Shown here: piece after piece, positions 22,391-34,100 of the stretch
How the letters are laid out: each line of letters begins with the position of its first letter
Numbering within the stretch: position 1 is the first letter of the stretch
Assembly: GCA_963457665.1 (NCBI GenBank)
Contig: OY735202.1
Span: forward strand, 46,329,401-46,393,400
Length of the DNA: 64,000 nt
Direction of reading: 5' to 3'
Source of the DNA: Thysanoteuthis rhombus
Lineage: Eukaryota; Mollusca; Cephalopoda; Oegopsida; Thysanoteuthidae
Translations under genes and position numbers: made by a program
Notes under the pieces: generated by a model
What the model was told of the DNA's origin: nothing
Databases searched by the model: none
Seen by the model: the letters and a program-made list of their open reading frames with translations, nothing else

Positions 22391-23169
22391 GCCAAAATTT
22401 CAAATAGTTATTGTTTTATGTTTTTTAAAAAAAACTATGGCCCTGCAGATCGAGGAATTCAGAAAGTTAAAGAATCGGAAAATTTATCTGACATATCACT
22501 TATAATTTTTAAAGCGCTATCGTTTGCTTTTATAGTATGATCGTCCTTTTGATAACTCTACTCAGCCTCGTAATCAGGGGAGGAGGGTGCAATAATTCTG
22601 AAATTCAATCCTTCATATTTTATATTAGTTGTATTGTTTGAAATGTCAAATATGATTGATGTTTTTCAGCAAATCTTTTTTTTGCATTTTCTTCCATAAA
22701 TCAATGGAAAATGAAAAAAAAAAAAAATTATGAAGCAAAAATAATATGATCGGGTAAGTAAAAATGATTAGGAAGCTGAACAGATATATTTTGATTCGAA
22801 GCTGAAATATTCCAAATTTCACCACAATATCAACCAAGCTTATGACGCTATAATGTACGATGTACACCAGATCCCTCAAAAGGTTAATATGGGATAAACA
22901 GGGGTAAGAATGTCTTGAAGTAGTTGACCGCAGTTTTGATATCTCTTAGTTTTTATGTCTCCAGCATTGGGTGTTGAAATGAATGTTCCATCTTTTCCAC
23001 TATTCATTATATAAAGAAACGCATATCTTAGTTTGGACAGACGTACACACATAAACCTCAAATAATTGACAGAGCTTTTGTGAAAACATATCAATTGGAA
23101 TGAAGAATTTGTTCTTCTTAAATTAGAAAAAAAAAAAAAAAAACTTATTCCCTGCTTTGGTACGAACCA
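22391..23169. other. no gene seen
   Basis: AT-rich with A runs at 22710-22727 and 23128-23143. The minus frames here are not recognisable. Confidence 0.45.
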
Positions 23170-23285
23170 CTACACTTTTTGACTTCAAATTAAAAAAGTT
23201 GAAATGCAAATTCAAATTCAATTTTAAAAAGTTGAACTCCAATTTGAAAAGGATTTTCAAAGTAAAACTCAAATTCTTTTTACAG
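23170..23285. repeat. left arm of a diverged inverted repeat, about 21-bp periodic
   Basis: It contains repeated phrases of the type TTxAAATTxAAAAAGTTGAA spaced about 21 bases apart, so the minus frame repeats a seven-residue F-x-L-K pattern. The segment AATTTGAAAAGGATTTTCAA then AGTAAAA has an inverted counterpart at 23655-23755. Confidence 0.55.
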
Positions 23286-23654
23286 GAAATAATATGAGTT
23301 CGTAAGTATCGATATATACAGTATTGGTTCGCTAACATTAACTATTGAACAATATAATCACAAAGACAGATAATTAGGAACTAAAATCAGTTCACCTTTG
23401 TCTCCCATTTTGGTGACCTCGTATCAATGTTGGAACAGAATACTTCTGCACATATTGGATGCTTTCGTGCACATCATTATGGTAATTGCAGTCATTGCTT
23501 GATCGATTGCTTCTACGAGATGGCCCAATCTGTACTTCGTTTGAGTGACTCCCGTTAGTGATGAAGCCATCATAGTGCCAAATGTTTCCACCATTCGACG
23601 TTTTATAGAAGCGTTCACGACGCTTCAGTAGACACTGTGCAATATGTCTGATAT
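23286..23654. other. spacer between inverted arms
   Basis: About 370 bases of less AT-rich sequence. The minus frame 23618-23424 (MNASIKRRMVETFGTMMASS and on, 64 codons) is not recognisable to me. Confidence 0.35.
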
Positions 23655-23755
23655 TGAGAAGCAGTGATTTTTACTTTGAAAGTCGTTTTTTTAAATTGAA
23701 GTTCAACCTTTTCAATTTGGAGTTCGGCTTTTTCAAATTGAAGCTATTAAGGTGT
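23655..23755. repeat. right arm of the inverted repeat, about 21-bp periodic
   Basis: The plus strand has TTTTTACTTTGAAAGTCG, TTAAATTGAAGTTCAACC and TTTTCAATTTGGAGTTCGGC, the reverse complement of the phrases in the left arm. The minus frame shows SFNLKKPNSKLKRLNFNLKK, a seven-residue periodicity from a 21-base unit. Confidence 0.55.
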
Positions 23756-24354
23756 AGACAACAGGATTTGCGACCCGACACAACCTTACATGCTCGGTAA
23801 ATACGCATCATTGCACTATATTGACTATCATCAATGAAATACGTCATATCTGATAACATCATATTCATATTATTAACAGTACAAATCAACATTTTTTTGT
23901 TGCACTTGGTACTCTTAATTGGGATACTCTTGTCGTAGTCTAACGACTCATTGGAATTGTTTTAGAATAATCAAAACGTTGGAGATGCAAGTTGCCTAAC
24001 GGTTGACAGCACTAAAATGGAATTGACGGACTAAGTTGGTGTTCACTTTGTATTGATACCCTTTGGAAAGGGATAGATACGTCTCTTCCCAAGCTATGAA
24101 TTAAATAACAGGGCAGACTAGGTTCTTCAACCTTGGTTGGTAACCAGTTTAGTAAGACAAGCGACTGTATAATAAGCTGAAGGTTGATTATGATAAATTT
24201 ATCTAGTAAGATAATAAAGGAAAATAAAAACAATTGAAGGAAATGATCACCTTCTTCACCTGCCCATAGCACCTCGAGTACAAATGGAAGATTAAAAAAA
24301 CGAAGAAGATTCGTTACTTCAAGGGTTTTATGGTACTAATTGAAAACAATCATT
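23756..24354. other. no gene seen; possible R5 trace
   Basis: CACCTCGAGTACAAATGGAA near 24258 is similar to CACCTTGAATACAAGTGGAA in the R5 copy at 50400-50720. The match is short and could be the edge of another copy. Confidence 0.35.
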
Positions 24355-24490
24355 ATTACAGATATTTACTAAGCTTAGTCTAGTACAGCACAAGGTCCGA
24401 TAGAAGGTAATGGGGATAAGAAGATTGTGCTGTGCCCATTCTACGAGTACTACCCCCTCCAAGATCAGAATTCGAATCCTGTTTTTACTT
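24355..24490 (-). repeat. S1 SINE-like copy
   Basis: The plus strand begins AAGCTTAGTCTAGTACAGCA (tail motif), and about 100 bases later has CAGAATTCGAATCCTG, which on the minus strand reads as a tRNA B-box-like GGATTCGAATTC. A B box followed by a short body and the AGACTAAGCTTAGTAAA tail is the pattern seen in the other S1 copies. Confidence 0.5.
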
Positions 24491-27285
24491 GGGTTTGAAC
24501 ACAAACTTCGGAGATAAATACGCAACTGAATCACCTAGCGAAAGCTTGGTTTTAAGTGTTAGTTTTGTTTCTATTTCTTGACCCTAATTCTCGAATTTTG
24601 TTATTTACTTCTGATTATTATAACTTTTGATCCTCTCGTGCAAAGGTTTTTAACCTTTTGACTACGTGCTCCAACTCAACAACAGTAAAAATTCAATGCC
24701 TCCCCTTACTATAAAAACAAGGAAAAATATTCATATATCTTGTGAAAAAACAAAAACAAACCCACATCTCATATGCTTTCGTGTACGTATGATTAAATCA
24801 TTGGCCTTCAGCCAAATCTTGTGCTTTCGTACTTAGAGCCAACCTTACAACTTGATGGTGCAAAAGTCACTTTCAATTGAAAATCTCAAGTATTTTTTAT
24901 TAAAAAAAGTAAAGAATTTTCACATGTATTTTGCACATAGGAAATTACTTAGAACTTATTGTGGAATGTACCAACCCGCAAATGCCTTCAATTTTCAGCC
25001 TCGAAGAACCGAACACTTTCTAGGCAGTGTTCTATGATAGCTGATAATTTATCTGGCTCCAAAGCTCTAATTTCTTGTCGAATATTTTCCTCAAGTTCCT
25101 GGGGTGTTAGGAGCTTGTTTACATAAACTCTTTTTTTTTTTCAAGATGACTGTAACAGGATACATATCACTTTCGTAGTGACCTCAAACTATATTATCTT
25201 TATCCTTAATTAAACACTCGCACAAAAAAAGGTAAAAACACATTTATTTATACTCAAAACCTAGGTTGAAGTCAACGCAGAAATTCTCATTAAAATCGCT
25301 ATTCCACAAACACAATGCACATCTCTGATAATACAATTCTCCCCAACCACATTGCTCTGATATAATTAACTAAAAATGTAATTCGATATAAATTGAGACA
25401 CAAAATCTTTTTAATTCCAATTATCTTTTTGAGTTGTTGACAAAACCGAGCCTAACGCAGAGATTTGGCAATTTATATCCCATTCATCACTTTCAATACA
25501 GATACTAGCCACATTCACAATCCACTCTTCGTCAGATACCTCCATGCCTACCTGTTAAGTATGGTGTGGTGAGTTTTCTCTGCTCATATAACGATGCAGA
25601 CGCCGGCATCTATTTTGATCAACGTTGGTACTCTCAGAGGCACATATGAACCATATGCGACTTTGAATCAACTTTTGCATGTTCAACGTAGAAACTTTAT
25701 TCCATAGTTAAGTAGTAAGCTAATCTAAAAAACACATTTCTTCTCCATTAATAAGAATCTAATTGTCTAGTTGATGCATATTTCTGATAAATATCTTCTG
25801 ATAAGTTACATTCAATTCAGAATTTTAAATCTGCATGCAGTGGTGTATATCTGCCTCTTTCATTCTCAAGGGGCTTTCTTTTAGGACTCAGACAAATGAG
25901 AGAAAGAACCAAGATATACTTTTTCTCAATTCTTTATAAATCAACAGCAGACATAGTCGCTTTAATAGACGACTGCTACTTCAACTATGTCAGCCGTAGG
26001 TATCGCTAATATCGTTACGTTCTATCCAAACTAAGAATTGAACTAAGAATTATATGTTAACGTGGTAGGGTTAAGTAAAAGTTAACTGATGGAGTTTGAT
26101 AGTGATTAACCTGATTAATTTAAACCACTTACGGTAAATAACCCCAAAGAAAAAATAGAGAGTGGTCAAATCTAGCGAAAGTAATGGCAATTTAATTCCG
26201 GATCCACATGGAATTTATATGCATTGAAGATTTGATGAAAGAGCTCCATTGTTGCTCTCACAGTATGTGGTGTGTCCCCATCCTGTCAAAACCACCTGTT
26301 CTAGAAATTGGATCCATCGGACATAACGTTTCGTCGGATTAATATCTCTCCCAACGGTATAAGTGTAAAGTGAATGTGAGCAGTCTTTACCAAAACTCGG
26401 ACAGGGTTCGCCAATTTCGTTTTCGTTTTTCAACTTCGAATCTCCATAAAACCAGGAATGTCAAAATATTTACACTGGAATGGTTAGTATTTTTCTAGTT
26501 CTTGGGGACACTGTTTTCTTATTGAGTATGTTTACCATAAAGTACCCACTTTAAGTATAGGAAAATACAAATATAAGTCATTCCCTCTCATGTCACATTC
26601 ACCTCCCTATTCCAATTCACACTCAAAACATAGAAAATGGAACCAGCGAATAAACCCCATAAGGATAGAACTCACCAGAGGATTGTTTAGCTAGGCTAAC
26701 TTGTTCTACGCCAAGTGCTGAATGTTATTGAATATACGCGTATCTTTATACTCATTCAACTATCTTTATTCTGTTCTATCTTTTATTTGATCTATTGTTC
26801 TTAGTTGAACTACCTTTTTCCCCCTCTTATCTAGTGCCAATTCATAGGGATTTTCCGAAAGAAAGTATGACTGTTTTCATTGAATGTAGGCTACCATTAT
26901 TTCTCTGTTTTCCTGATGTCATTTTCGTCGTTTCAAACCAAAAAGATTCTCACTTCTGTTCTTTTCAGTCTGTATGACGCGTTATTAGTAGAGCCGATTT
27001 TCATCCATTCGTCATTTCAGTAAAATCACCTGTGCATTATGTCAACAATGGGTTTCAACAACACGAAGACACAGAGAAATCAAGTAACAATTGTTGTGAA
27101 ATAGAGACTGACTCATAAAAAAACTCGATGAACCCCTTAACTGCAAATAAAGTAAAGAAGAAAATATAAATTGAACCGAAGAAGTAAAAGAGAAAAAGTA
27201 AAGTAAATAGAAAGAAAAACCATGTGGACACACATCAGAGTTGCGTACTAAAGCGCGAAGCAACATTTCTTTTTCCTTTTTGGTT
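24491..27285. other. 2.8-kb stretch with no recognised gene
   Basis: I read both strands and see only short frames without family features. The phrase TTAGTTGAACTACCTTTTTC near 26803 echoes the pyrimidine-rich array at 15060-15380. A minus-strand phrase GRDINPTKRY (about 26340) resembles GRDVSIPFQR (about 24070), hinting at one more unresolved repeat pair. No splice-supported exon can be argued from sequence alone. Confidence 0.45.
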
Positions 27286-27289
27286 AAAG

Positions 27290-27560
27290 AAAGGAGTGAT
27301 CAATGAATACATTACTTCTCTCGCCTTTTGTTTGTCAGTGATCAATAAAAAGTCCGAATTTTCAAAAAATGGATGTGAATATGTGGAAGCCAAACAGAGA
27401 TACTAATTTAACATAAACTTACATTCTAATTTGAACCCCCCTCTAAAACCCTATAGATTTGTGGGGGTTATAAAAAATACGCTTCCTGTCTGAACTTGAT
27501 GGGGATCAGTCAGAAATTACGCCTTCGGGGCCTGCACGTACACTCACAAATACACACGCA
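27290..27560 (-). repeat. R1 dispersed repeat, partial copy
   Basis: The plus strand has ATTACTTCTCTCGCCTTTTG, GATCAATAAAAAGTCCGAAT, TAATTTAACATAAACTTACA and CCCCTCTAAAACCCTATAG. It continues to GGCCTGCACGTACACTC, which runs into CA/CG-rich simple sequence up to about 27605. The ACACGGCATGCT end is missing. Confidence 0.65.
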
Positions 27561-27939
27561 CACACACATACACGCACGCACGCACGAGTACAAACGCACG
27601 CTCATAGAAGATTTCCCCCTCGGTACACCGAGAAGAAGGAAATGAATGAAACGGAAAGGCATTCAAACTTGAGTTTCGTTACCACTACGTGCTTTGGATT
27701 TGATTATCACCTTTTATTTTTGTAAAAATAATATTTGTAAACAATACACAAACATTGCGTTATTGAAATTGTTATCAGCTTCGTATCATCGGTGTTTGTG
27801 TTGTGATAATAGCAATTGCAATTCTTCATTATTTCGTGAAAAAACTTTGTTTATTTATCAAATCTTTCTTCATTTCTCTTATCCGTTTCATCAAATTCAA
27901 TTTTACTATTCCAAATTAACTGTCAAATTAATATCTAAC
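27561..27939. other. no gene seen
   Basis: Starts with a CACACGCACGCACG-type stretch. The plus frame 27694-27987 runs into the antisense LINE tail and is not a gene. Confidence 0.45.
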
Positions 27940-28125
27940 ATCTGTTTTAGAGTGAAAAGAATGTTATACAGATCGCACACATCATAACAATCATATTTAC
28001 ACAACATCAACGGATCTTAAACATTCGCAGGGACGTAATAAAAATCATAATTCTTTTCAAAATCATTTACAACTGTTGATAACATTACGTATTCCGGTAA
28101 TCTATGGAGATTATTTCGATAAAAT
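27940..28125 (-). mobile_element. CR1/jockey-like LINE, extreme C-terminal fragment
   Basis: The minus frame (about 28110-28010) reads NNLHRLPEYVMLSTVVNDFE then KNYDFYYVPANV and a stop. Reverse transcriptases of CR1/L2/jockey-type LINEs typically end with 'F..R.V..WN.LP..VV.A.SVN.FK..LD'. A second, longer copy with RLPEYVVLSTIVTDFKKTYD and VYYTTANV is at 39060-39345, and their 3' flanks also align. Both end just past the stop, as expected for 5'-truncated insertions. Confidence 0.6.
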
Positions 28126-28374
28126 AAAACTGAAATTTAATTCAAATCTGATTCAAAAGTCCCACATGCGAATGTTGTGTTCCACAATTGAAACAGAATT
28201 AAAAATGAACTAAAAAATACCCCCCCCCCAAAAAAAACACCCCATGTATGTGAAAACATTGGAATTACTGTAAAGCCCTTTTGGAACTATACAGAAACCA
28301 GTGCCAAGTTTCACATTATAGTTACATCTTAAATAGAACCTATTCTCCCGTTACAATTTTTGGTAAAGCAAAAA

Positions 28375-28470
28375 TGAGGTACTTCAAGATATATAAAAAA
28401 TACGCGTCCTGTCTTAGCCTGTGTAGAACAAGTCGGAAGTAATATCCTGCAGACTTTTGTACACACAGAG
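28375..28470 (-). repeat. R1 fragment
   Basis: ATAAAAAATACGCGTCCTGT and the following 60 bases align with ATAAAAAATACGCTTCCTGT in the R1 copy at 27290-27560, as far as a GTACAC(A/T)CACA end. Confidence 0.5.
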
Positions 28471-29385
28471 TTTTTGGACCTACTGACAGAAGAAGAAAAA
28501 AACGAACTTGATAAACAGAGGACGGAGAAAAAGGGAGAAACGGAAGAAGATGTAATTAAAGAGACACGGGGAGATTCGGAAAATCTTTGAAATAAAGACA
28601 ATATAAAAGCGAGAGAGGCTAAAAAAATGAATTCAGGAGAAAGAACTAGAAAAATGAAGAGTGATTAAGGAAATAAATAAATAAAGACAGAAAGAAAGTA
28701 TATTACCCAGCATCATTATTCTCTCTGTCGTATGGGACGCTGAATCATTGTGATATGCATAAAGCGTCCACTTTATCTGCTGTAGTAATTATTGTTGCTG
28801 TTATATATAGTGGTATTTATTTTTTTGGGGGGGGGGTCCACACTAGTATTTACAGGTGGTTTTCCTTCATCACCATCTACGAATTGGTTTGAATCACTGC
28901 CAGATTAAGATGACCCAGGACAGGGAAAATATCTTGTCAGTCGCTCCAGGACAATTGTTGCTTTCACTGTTGTCATAACTATTCATTAGTTGTCTTGAAT
29001 AACTATCCGATCCATAAAATGACACGACCGAGATATCCCGCCTGATGCATCAGAACGATCATTGCTTTCACTGCCTTCATCACCATCAACGGATTAAAAG
29101 AAAATATCACGATCCGATTCATTGCCAGAATGAGGTCATGGACAGGAAATTTCCTGCAAGACACTCATAGGTGGTCAAGACGTGTAGGCGGTAGGAAACG
29201 TGTAAAGAAATCACACGATAGAAAGATGAAGAAAAGATAGAATTATGATATTACGGAACTTACAGAATAGAAGAAAAAAAAGGAGGGAAGAAAATAAGAT
29301 GAAGGTAAAGGCCTGGGAAGTACGATTGGAATATAGAGAGCCGAATAAACTAAATATGTCTTTAATAAGGCGATTGGAAAGGCAG
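28471..29385. other. no gene seen
   Basis: A-rich to 28700. Then there is a T/G run (28819-28838) and a stretch around 28870-29110 where CATCACCATC and ATTGCTTTCACTG phrases recur once each, a possible old duplication. Purine-rich from about 29210. Confidence 0.4.
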
Positions 29386-29463
29386 ACGACAGGAAGGATG
29401 TACACGGCAGGAAAGATGTTCACGACAGGAAACTGCTTGTTCACGACAGGAAACTTCTTGTTC
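29386..29463 (+). repeat. four-unit 18/21-bp tandem repeat
   Basis: Units are 29386-29403 and 29404-29421 (18 bases, ACGxCAGGAAxGATGTxC) and 29422-29442 and 29443-29463 (21 bases, ACGACAGGAAACTxCTTGTT plus C). All lengths are multiples of three, so overlapping frames on both strands repeat a short peptide pattern (minus strand PVVNKQF, PVVNIF). The surrounding frame has no family features. Confidence 0.8.
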
Positions 29464-29697
29464 GCGTAATGTTGAAATCTAAGAAGGAGGTTTATAGTCA
29501 AATTGCTTTCGACACTGGCTCTAAACCGACAAAAAAAAAAAAAAAAGAATAAGAAAAGGCGAGAGAGGTATTCAAAGGAAGAGGACGAAAAACAAAAGAA
29601 AGAAAGGGAGAAAAGCGAGGAAAATAGTGGGGGAAAAAATTCAATTAGATGGACGCTGTGTTAAAGTCAGAATGAAAGAGAGCAGGAGAATTTCAGA

Positions 29698-30130
29698 TTG
29701 AGCGTGCGTGCGTGCGTACGTGCGTACGTGCATGCGTGCATGTATATGAACGAGTGGATGTGCCTGTGTGTGAATGGATGTCCGAGAGTGTGTATGTGCC
29801 AGCATGTGTGCGTGCATTCATGTGCTTGTTTGGATGCGCACAGGGGGCCTGCTCCTGTATCTTCATGCATATGTATGCGTCTTGCATATGTGTTGGTGTG
29901 TGTATGCGTGTGGGCAGTATATTTGTGTTCGTGTGTGCACTCGAGTGTGCACGTACGCGTGTGCACATGTGTCAATGTGTGCTTGAGTGTGTGTACACGT
30001 ATGTGTGTGAGTACTATGTGTCTGGGCGTGTATGCATGTGTGTGCGTGCGTGCATTGCATGTATGCACGTGTATGTTTGTGTATCCGTATGTGTATTATT
30101 AACGTGTTCTTGCATGCACACAAACGTTAC
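29698..30130. repeat. long GT/AC-rich alternating purine-pyrimidine tract
   Basis: It begins with GTGCGTGCGTGCGTACGTGC and continues for over 400 bases in which GT, GC and AT steps dominate on the plus strand. The six long frames crossing it (C/V/R-rich on plus, H/T-rich on minus) are translations of this composition. Confidence 0.85.
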
Positions 30131-30587
30131 TTGAATCGGCAAATGAACGGACTGATCAATCTATTCAGAGTTCCCAAACTTTGGGGTAGCAGTGACACGT
30201 GCTGGAATGAATGTGTGTAGGGATTTGGCGCTTTTCCCCCTTTCCAAGTCAACGGAATACGATCACAACTAGAAACTGCCTTCTTTGATCCGAGGAAAAT
30301 CGTCGACTGATCGTCCGTGGAGCTTCCGCAGAGGTGACAATCTGTAGAAGTCAGGCGACAATTTCCGCGGATCACAGAAACCAACTTCTCAATGGAATTG
30401 TCGTCCGTTGGATTGGAAAAGGAAAAATGTCAACCATTTTTGTACGAGTAGCTAAAATACCAACTTAAATACTATGACACGTTTTTTCCAAACAAATGGC
30501 CAATGTCACTGCCACAAAACGTAACAGTAGCGAACACACTAAAACTTCTCATTTCAAGAGTTCAGTTTCTTTTTGGATAGCTCTTAT

Positions 30588-30591
<4 letters not shown>
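30131..30591. other. no gene seen
   Basis: The least AT-rich part of this neighbourhood. The minus frame 30384-30127 (85 codons) crosses it without recognisable motifs. Confidence 0.4.

Positions 30592-30626
<35 letters not shown>
30592..30626 (+). repeat. (AC)n(AT)n compound microsatellite
   Basis: About 10 AC units pass into about 8 AT units. Confidence 0.9.
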
Positions 30627-31224
30627 AGATATAGGTATGGATTATGGTCAATATGACAATATGAGAAATGAATGATTATTTGAAGTTCTGTCTTATCATC
30701 TGACGTTTTGACCACTTTTTGACTTCTTCAAATGCAAAAACAAGGAAGCATATTTTAACTGTGTTATTTATCTTGAAATAGCTGATATGTAATTATGTGT
30801 AAATATCTGGCTATAATAGAAGTATCAGTACCTGAATCTTAGGAATTTGAAACGTGCGTTAATATAAACAAAAGGAGATTATGTCAGTAGTCTGAGTGGG
30901 GATGGGGATTTCTTATCTACATAAGTGAAACCAATATAAGAGCATAGTACTCACCCACGAACGGATTTGAGGGTTTGTGTATATGTGAGTATATATGTCA
31001 ACTAAGATATGCAATGTGTAGATCATATGTATAGGATTACCTATTAACCACAATCAGACTGATTACATCTTCCTTTATTTATGTTCATGTAAAATCCAAA
31101 TTTCTATGAATCAGGTACGTATATTTCCGTTATAGTCAGCACTTGAATTATATCCAAACATTTCCATATACTTACTTATTCGCCGTTTAAAAAACACTAT
31201 TAAAAAAGCGTCCTGGAGACCTTA
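30627..31224. other. no gene seen
   Basis: AT-rich and unclassified. Confidence 0.45.
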
Positions 31225-32818
31225 TAACAAAAAAAAAGAAGGCAGGATTGTCAAACGTACCCAAGAATTCTCTCAAAAACTACTCCGTCTAACGAGAACA
31301 ACAAAACAACGAACAGGATACGCATGACGCAAGCAATCAGTTCGAGGATTTCCCAGAAGTTACACCATGGGAGGTAAAGCAAACCATCAAACAAACAAAA
31401 GAAGGAAAGGCCCTGGGATCCGATAACATCACCATCAATCTACTCAAAAAAGCTATTAAGATCATCACTAGGAAACTAACTATTCCATTCAACTTATGCC
31501 TAAGACAAAGTAAAGTCCCGGAAGATTGAAAGACAGCAATGATAATGCTTTTATATAAAAAAAGGAAACCTGAAAGACTTCGACAACTACAGACCAGCAA
31601 ATTTTCAACAAAAATCATCAATCAAATCACAAAAACACTTGATGAAAACCAACAACGGGAACAAACTGACTTTAGAAGAAGCTACTTGAACTTGGGCTAT
31701 CTTTATTCGATAAATTAGCTGAAAGAAAAGCCAGTGGAACACAAAATGCCACTCACTGTAACATTTATCGACTTCAAGAAAGCATTTGACTCTGTGAAAA
31801 TTTCCATGGACATGAAGGCTATGACTCTACAAGTTGTAGACCCTGTACACACCAGAGTACTGCAACATATATACAGTCACAGCAGATCATTTATCGGACA
31901 ACGTAGAGATTCTGAGCCTTTTCAGCTCCAAAAGGGGTAAGACAAGGTGATATCAACTAACCCAAACTCTTCACAGTCTGTCTCGAGACGATCTTCAAAA
32001 ATTTAGACTGGGGAAATAAAGGAATCAGAATAGACAGCGAATATCTGAGCAACCTTAGATTTGCAGTAGACATTGCCCTTTTCCCAGAGAACCTACTCGA
32101 TCTTCGACTAATGCTAGATTAACTTAATGAAGGAAGCGAGAAAGCCGTCCTTCACTTGAAATTCAACAAAACAAAGGTCATGTGCAACAATTACGTTAGA
32201 AATAGGAACACAACGATCAAAATCAAAGACGCAGTACTGGAGAAAGTAGACCAGTATATCTGCTTAAGATAACGAATCTCCATGAAATCCTCAAAAGAAG
32301 AAGAAATCAAGCGAAGAATCACATAAGGATGGCAAGCCTTTGACAGAGCAAGCTCAACCTTCAAAAACAAGATGATCCCATGAGTCGTAAAAAGAAAGGG
32401 ATACAACCAATGTACCCTCCTCATAGTTACCTATAGAGCTAAAACATGGAACCTAACCAAGAGACTTACCCGCAGAGAAGCATACAACGTGCACATGAAA
32501 GCATCATAGTCAATCTCGTATTGAGAGATCACAAGACAACAAAATATATCGGGAGGGGGGGCAGTAGTCCGACACATCATAAAATTCATTAGAAAACTCA
32601 AATGGCAATGGGCTGGTCATGTTGCAAGAATGGCAGACAACTGGTGGACATCACGACTCACAACATGGATCCCCAGAGATCACATGCGCAATCGAGGCCG
32701 GCAGAATACAATATCGAGAGACGAAATTGACAAATTCAGAAAGTATTGGATCTGCAACGCCCACGATAGAGAGACGGACGTTAGAAGACTGATGATGATG
32801 ATGAAAAAAATCGATTGA
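31225..32818 (+). mobile_element. RTE-like LINE, longest copy (RT to 3' end)
   Basis: Blocks in native order across frameshifts are: PWEVKQTIKQTKEGKALGSD with NITINLLKKA (RT entry, about 31361); KIINQITKTLDENQQREQTD then FRR (about 31610); MPLTVTFIDFKKAFDSVKIS (RT block with the first aspartate, from about 31746); VDPVHTRVLQHIYSHSRSFI (about 31840); a LRFAVDIALF segment (about 32058), where the catalytic F-A-D-D reads FAVD; LHLKFNKTKVMC (about 32152); TYRAKTWNLTKRLTRREAYN (about 32430); and IRKLKWQWAGHVARMADN (about 32590). It ends with the DDHMRNRGRQ-type segment and ACGGACGTTAGAAGACTGAT plus ATG triplets at about 32798. The endonuclease domain is absent (5' truncation). In animals the WAGHVARM signature with an F-A-D-D RT is typical of RTE/BovB-like LINEs. 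Confidence 0.75.
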
Positions 32819-32898
32819 AACTATAGATAGTTGTTCCTTTTTTTCCTCGCATCAGTTGCATTTGTAGTAATCCAGAAAACAAACAAAACTATACATTA

Positions 32899-33078
32899 GT
32901 TAGTGTGTCATCCACAGACAGCTGTTTCGATGCATTACATCTCTTCAGTGTGGCTATAGGATTCCCATTATCCCATCCGGTACCGCAAGGTAGAATTGAA
33001 ACCTTCACTTCAGACCCGAAGGCCGATATCCTACCTCTGGATTACGGACCTGGATAGGCAGTAAGGCTAAATTTAAGC
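32899..33078 (+). repeat. R3 dispersed repeat, longer copy
   Basis: Shares TGTCATCCACAGACAGCTGT and ACATCTCTTCAGTGTGGCTA with 10688-10800 and contains about 85 extra bases (roughly 32953-33035). Both copies are followed within about 60 bases by an AT or AG simple repeat. Confidence 0.7.
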
Positions 33079-33125
33079 TTTATATTTAAATTACACAGAA
33101 ATCCCTCATCTACCAGAGTGCTCAA

Positions 33126-33127
<2 letters not shown>

Positions 33128-33165
<38 letters not shown>
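33128..33165. repeat. (AT)n microsatellite
   Basis: About 19 AT units. Confidence 0.95.
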
Positions 33166-33168
<3 letters not shown>

Positions 33169-33824
33169 TAATTTTCACTTTTTTTCTGAAATCATGTTTT
33201 GCCTACGCCAATCACAAAGCATTTTACTTCACATTTACGATTCTCTCACTGGTTACAGAACGTTTTACTGACTATATTTGAACGTACCTTCATGGAGATC
33301 CAAAGGTCGTTGGTATTTGAAAAATATATATTTTATTATAGCACATTGTCTGTCCAAGGACACTGACATTAGAAATAAAAATAAATTAGATAAAATAGTG
33401 TCTTTGGGGCGTCTAATGTAATTACAGAATTATAGCAAAAAGAGTTCACTTGAAAAAAAAAAAAAAAAAAAGCGAAAATAGCGTTCAGCGTTCGTTCTGC
33501 GAGAAGTAGCGCACGGTATCCCCCCTCCCTCTTACACTTTGGTCTCCTGTCCCTCTCGCCACCCCCCAACCTCTGCGAACCCAGTCAGCGTCTGACGATG
33601 CTGGAGAGTTGATTGGTCGATTGATATCTCATCGGAGCATCATTCTTGTATAAAAACTACTGTATAAAAATGTATGTTTGATTGAAACTTATAGTTCAAT
33701 TGACTTCGTGATTTTGCAATTCTATTTTTCACGTATATCGAAGATACCTCCAAATAATGTGCATGACCGTATCAACCAACATCATAACGGTCAATAAATC
33801 AGCAAAAAATAGAAAAGCTGACCA
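33166..33824. other. no gene seen
   Basis: Contains an A run at 33451-33470. The rest is unclassified. Confidence 0.45.
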
Positions 33825-33930
33825 TAATCTTGCAGGTCATTGCTAGTATTTTCGATCCTCCCAGGGAGATCAGCTATTTTGGCCCTGTATCAGACTAAGC
33901 TCTGCTTAGTAAACATCTACATGACTAAAT
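33825..33930 (+). repeat. S1 SINE-like copy, first of two in tandem
   Basis: AGTATTTTCGATCCTCCCAG resembles a tRNA B box (TTCGATCC). It is followed by GCCCTGTATCAGACTAAGCT and the tail CTTAGTAAACATCTACATGA. A related unit follows at 33965-34100. Confidence 0.55.
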
Positions 33931-33964
33931 CTAAAAAGTTACCTTCTACAGAGCAATGCATAAC

Positions 33965-34100
33965 AAGTACGTTTCGCAGATCAATGCAAGTATTTTGATC
34001 CTCACGATTTGTCAATAATTTTTGTCCTGTATCTGATAAAGCTTTTGTTATATCTGTAACTAAGTAAACTAAGCTCAGAGAACATCTGCATGTCTGCTTT
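33965..34100 (+). repeat. S1 SINE-like copy, second of two in tandem
   Basis: GCAAGTATTTTGATCCTCAC, GTCCTGTATCTGATAAAGC and AAGCTCAGAGAACATCTGCA parallel the unit at 33825-33930 in order, with a short insertion before the tail. Confidence 0.55.

Noticed and set aside
29667..30134. Six overlapping open frames of up to 140 codons on both strands
   Set aside because: They are C/V/R-rich on one strand and H/T-rich on the other because the DNA is a GT/AC-type alternating tract. No codon usage or motif supports a gene.
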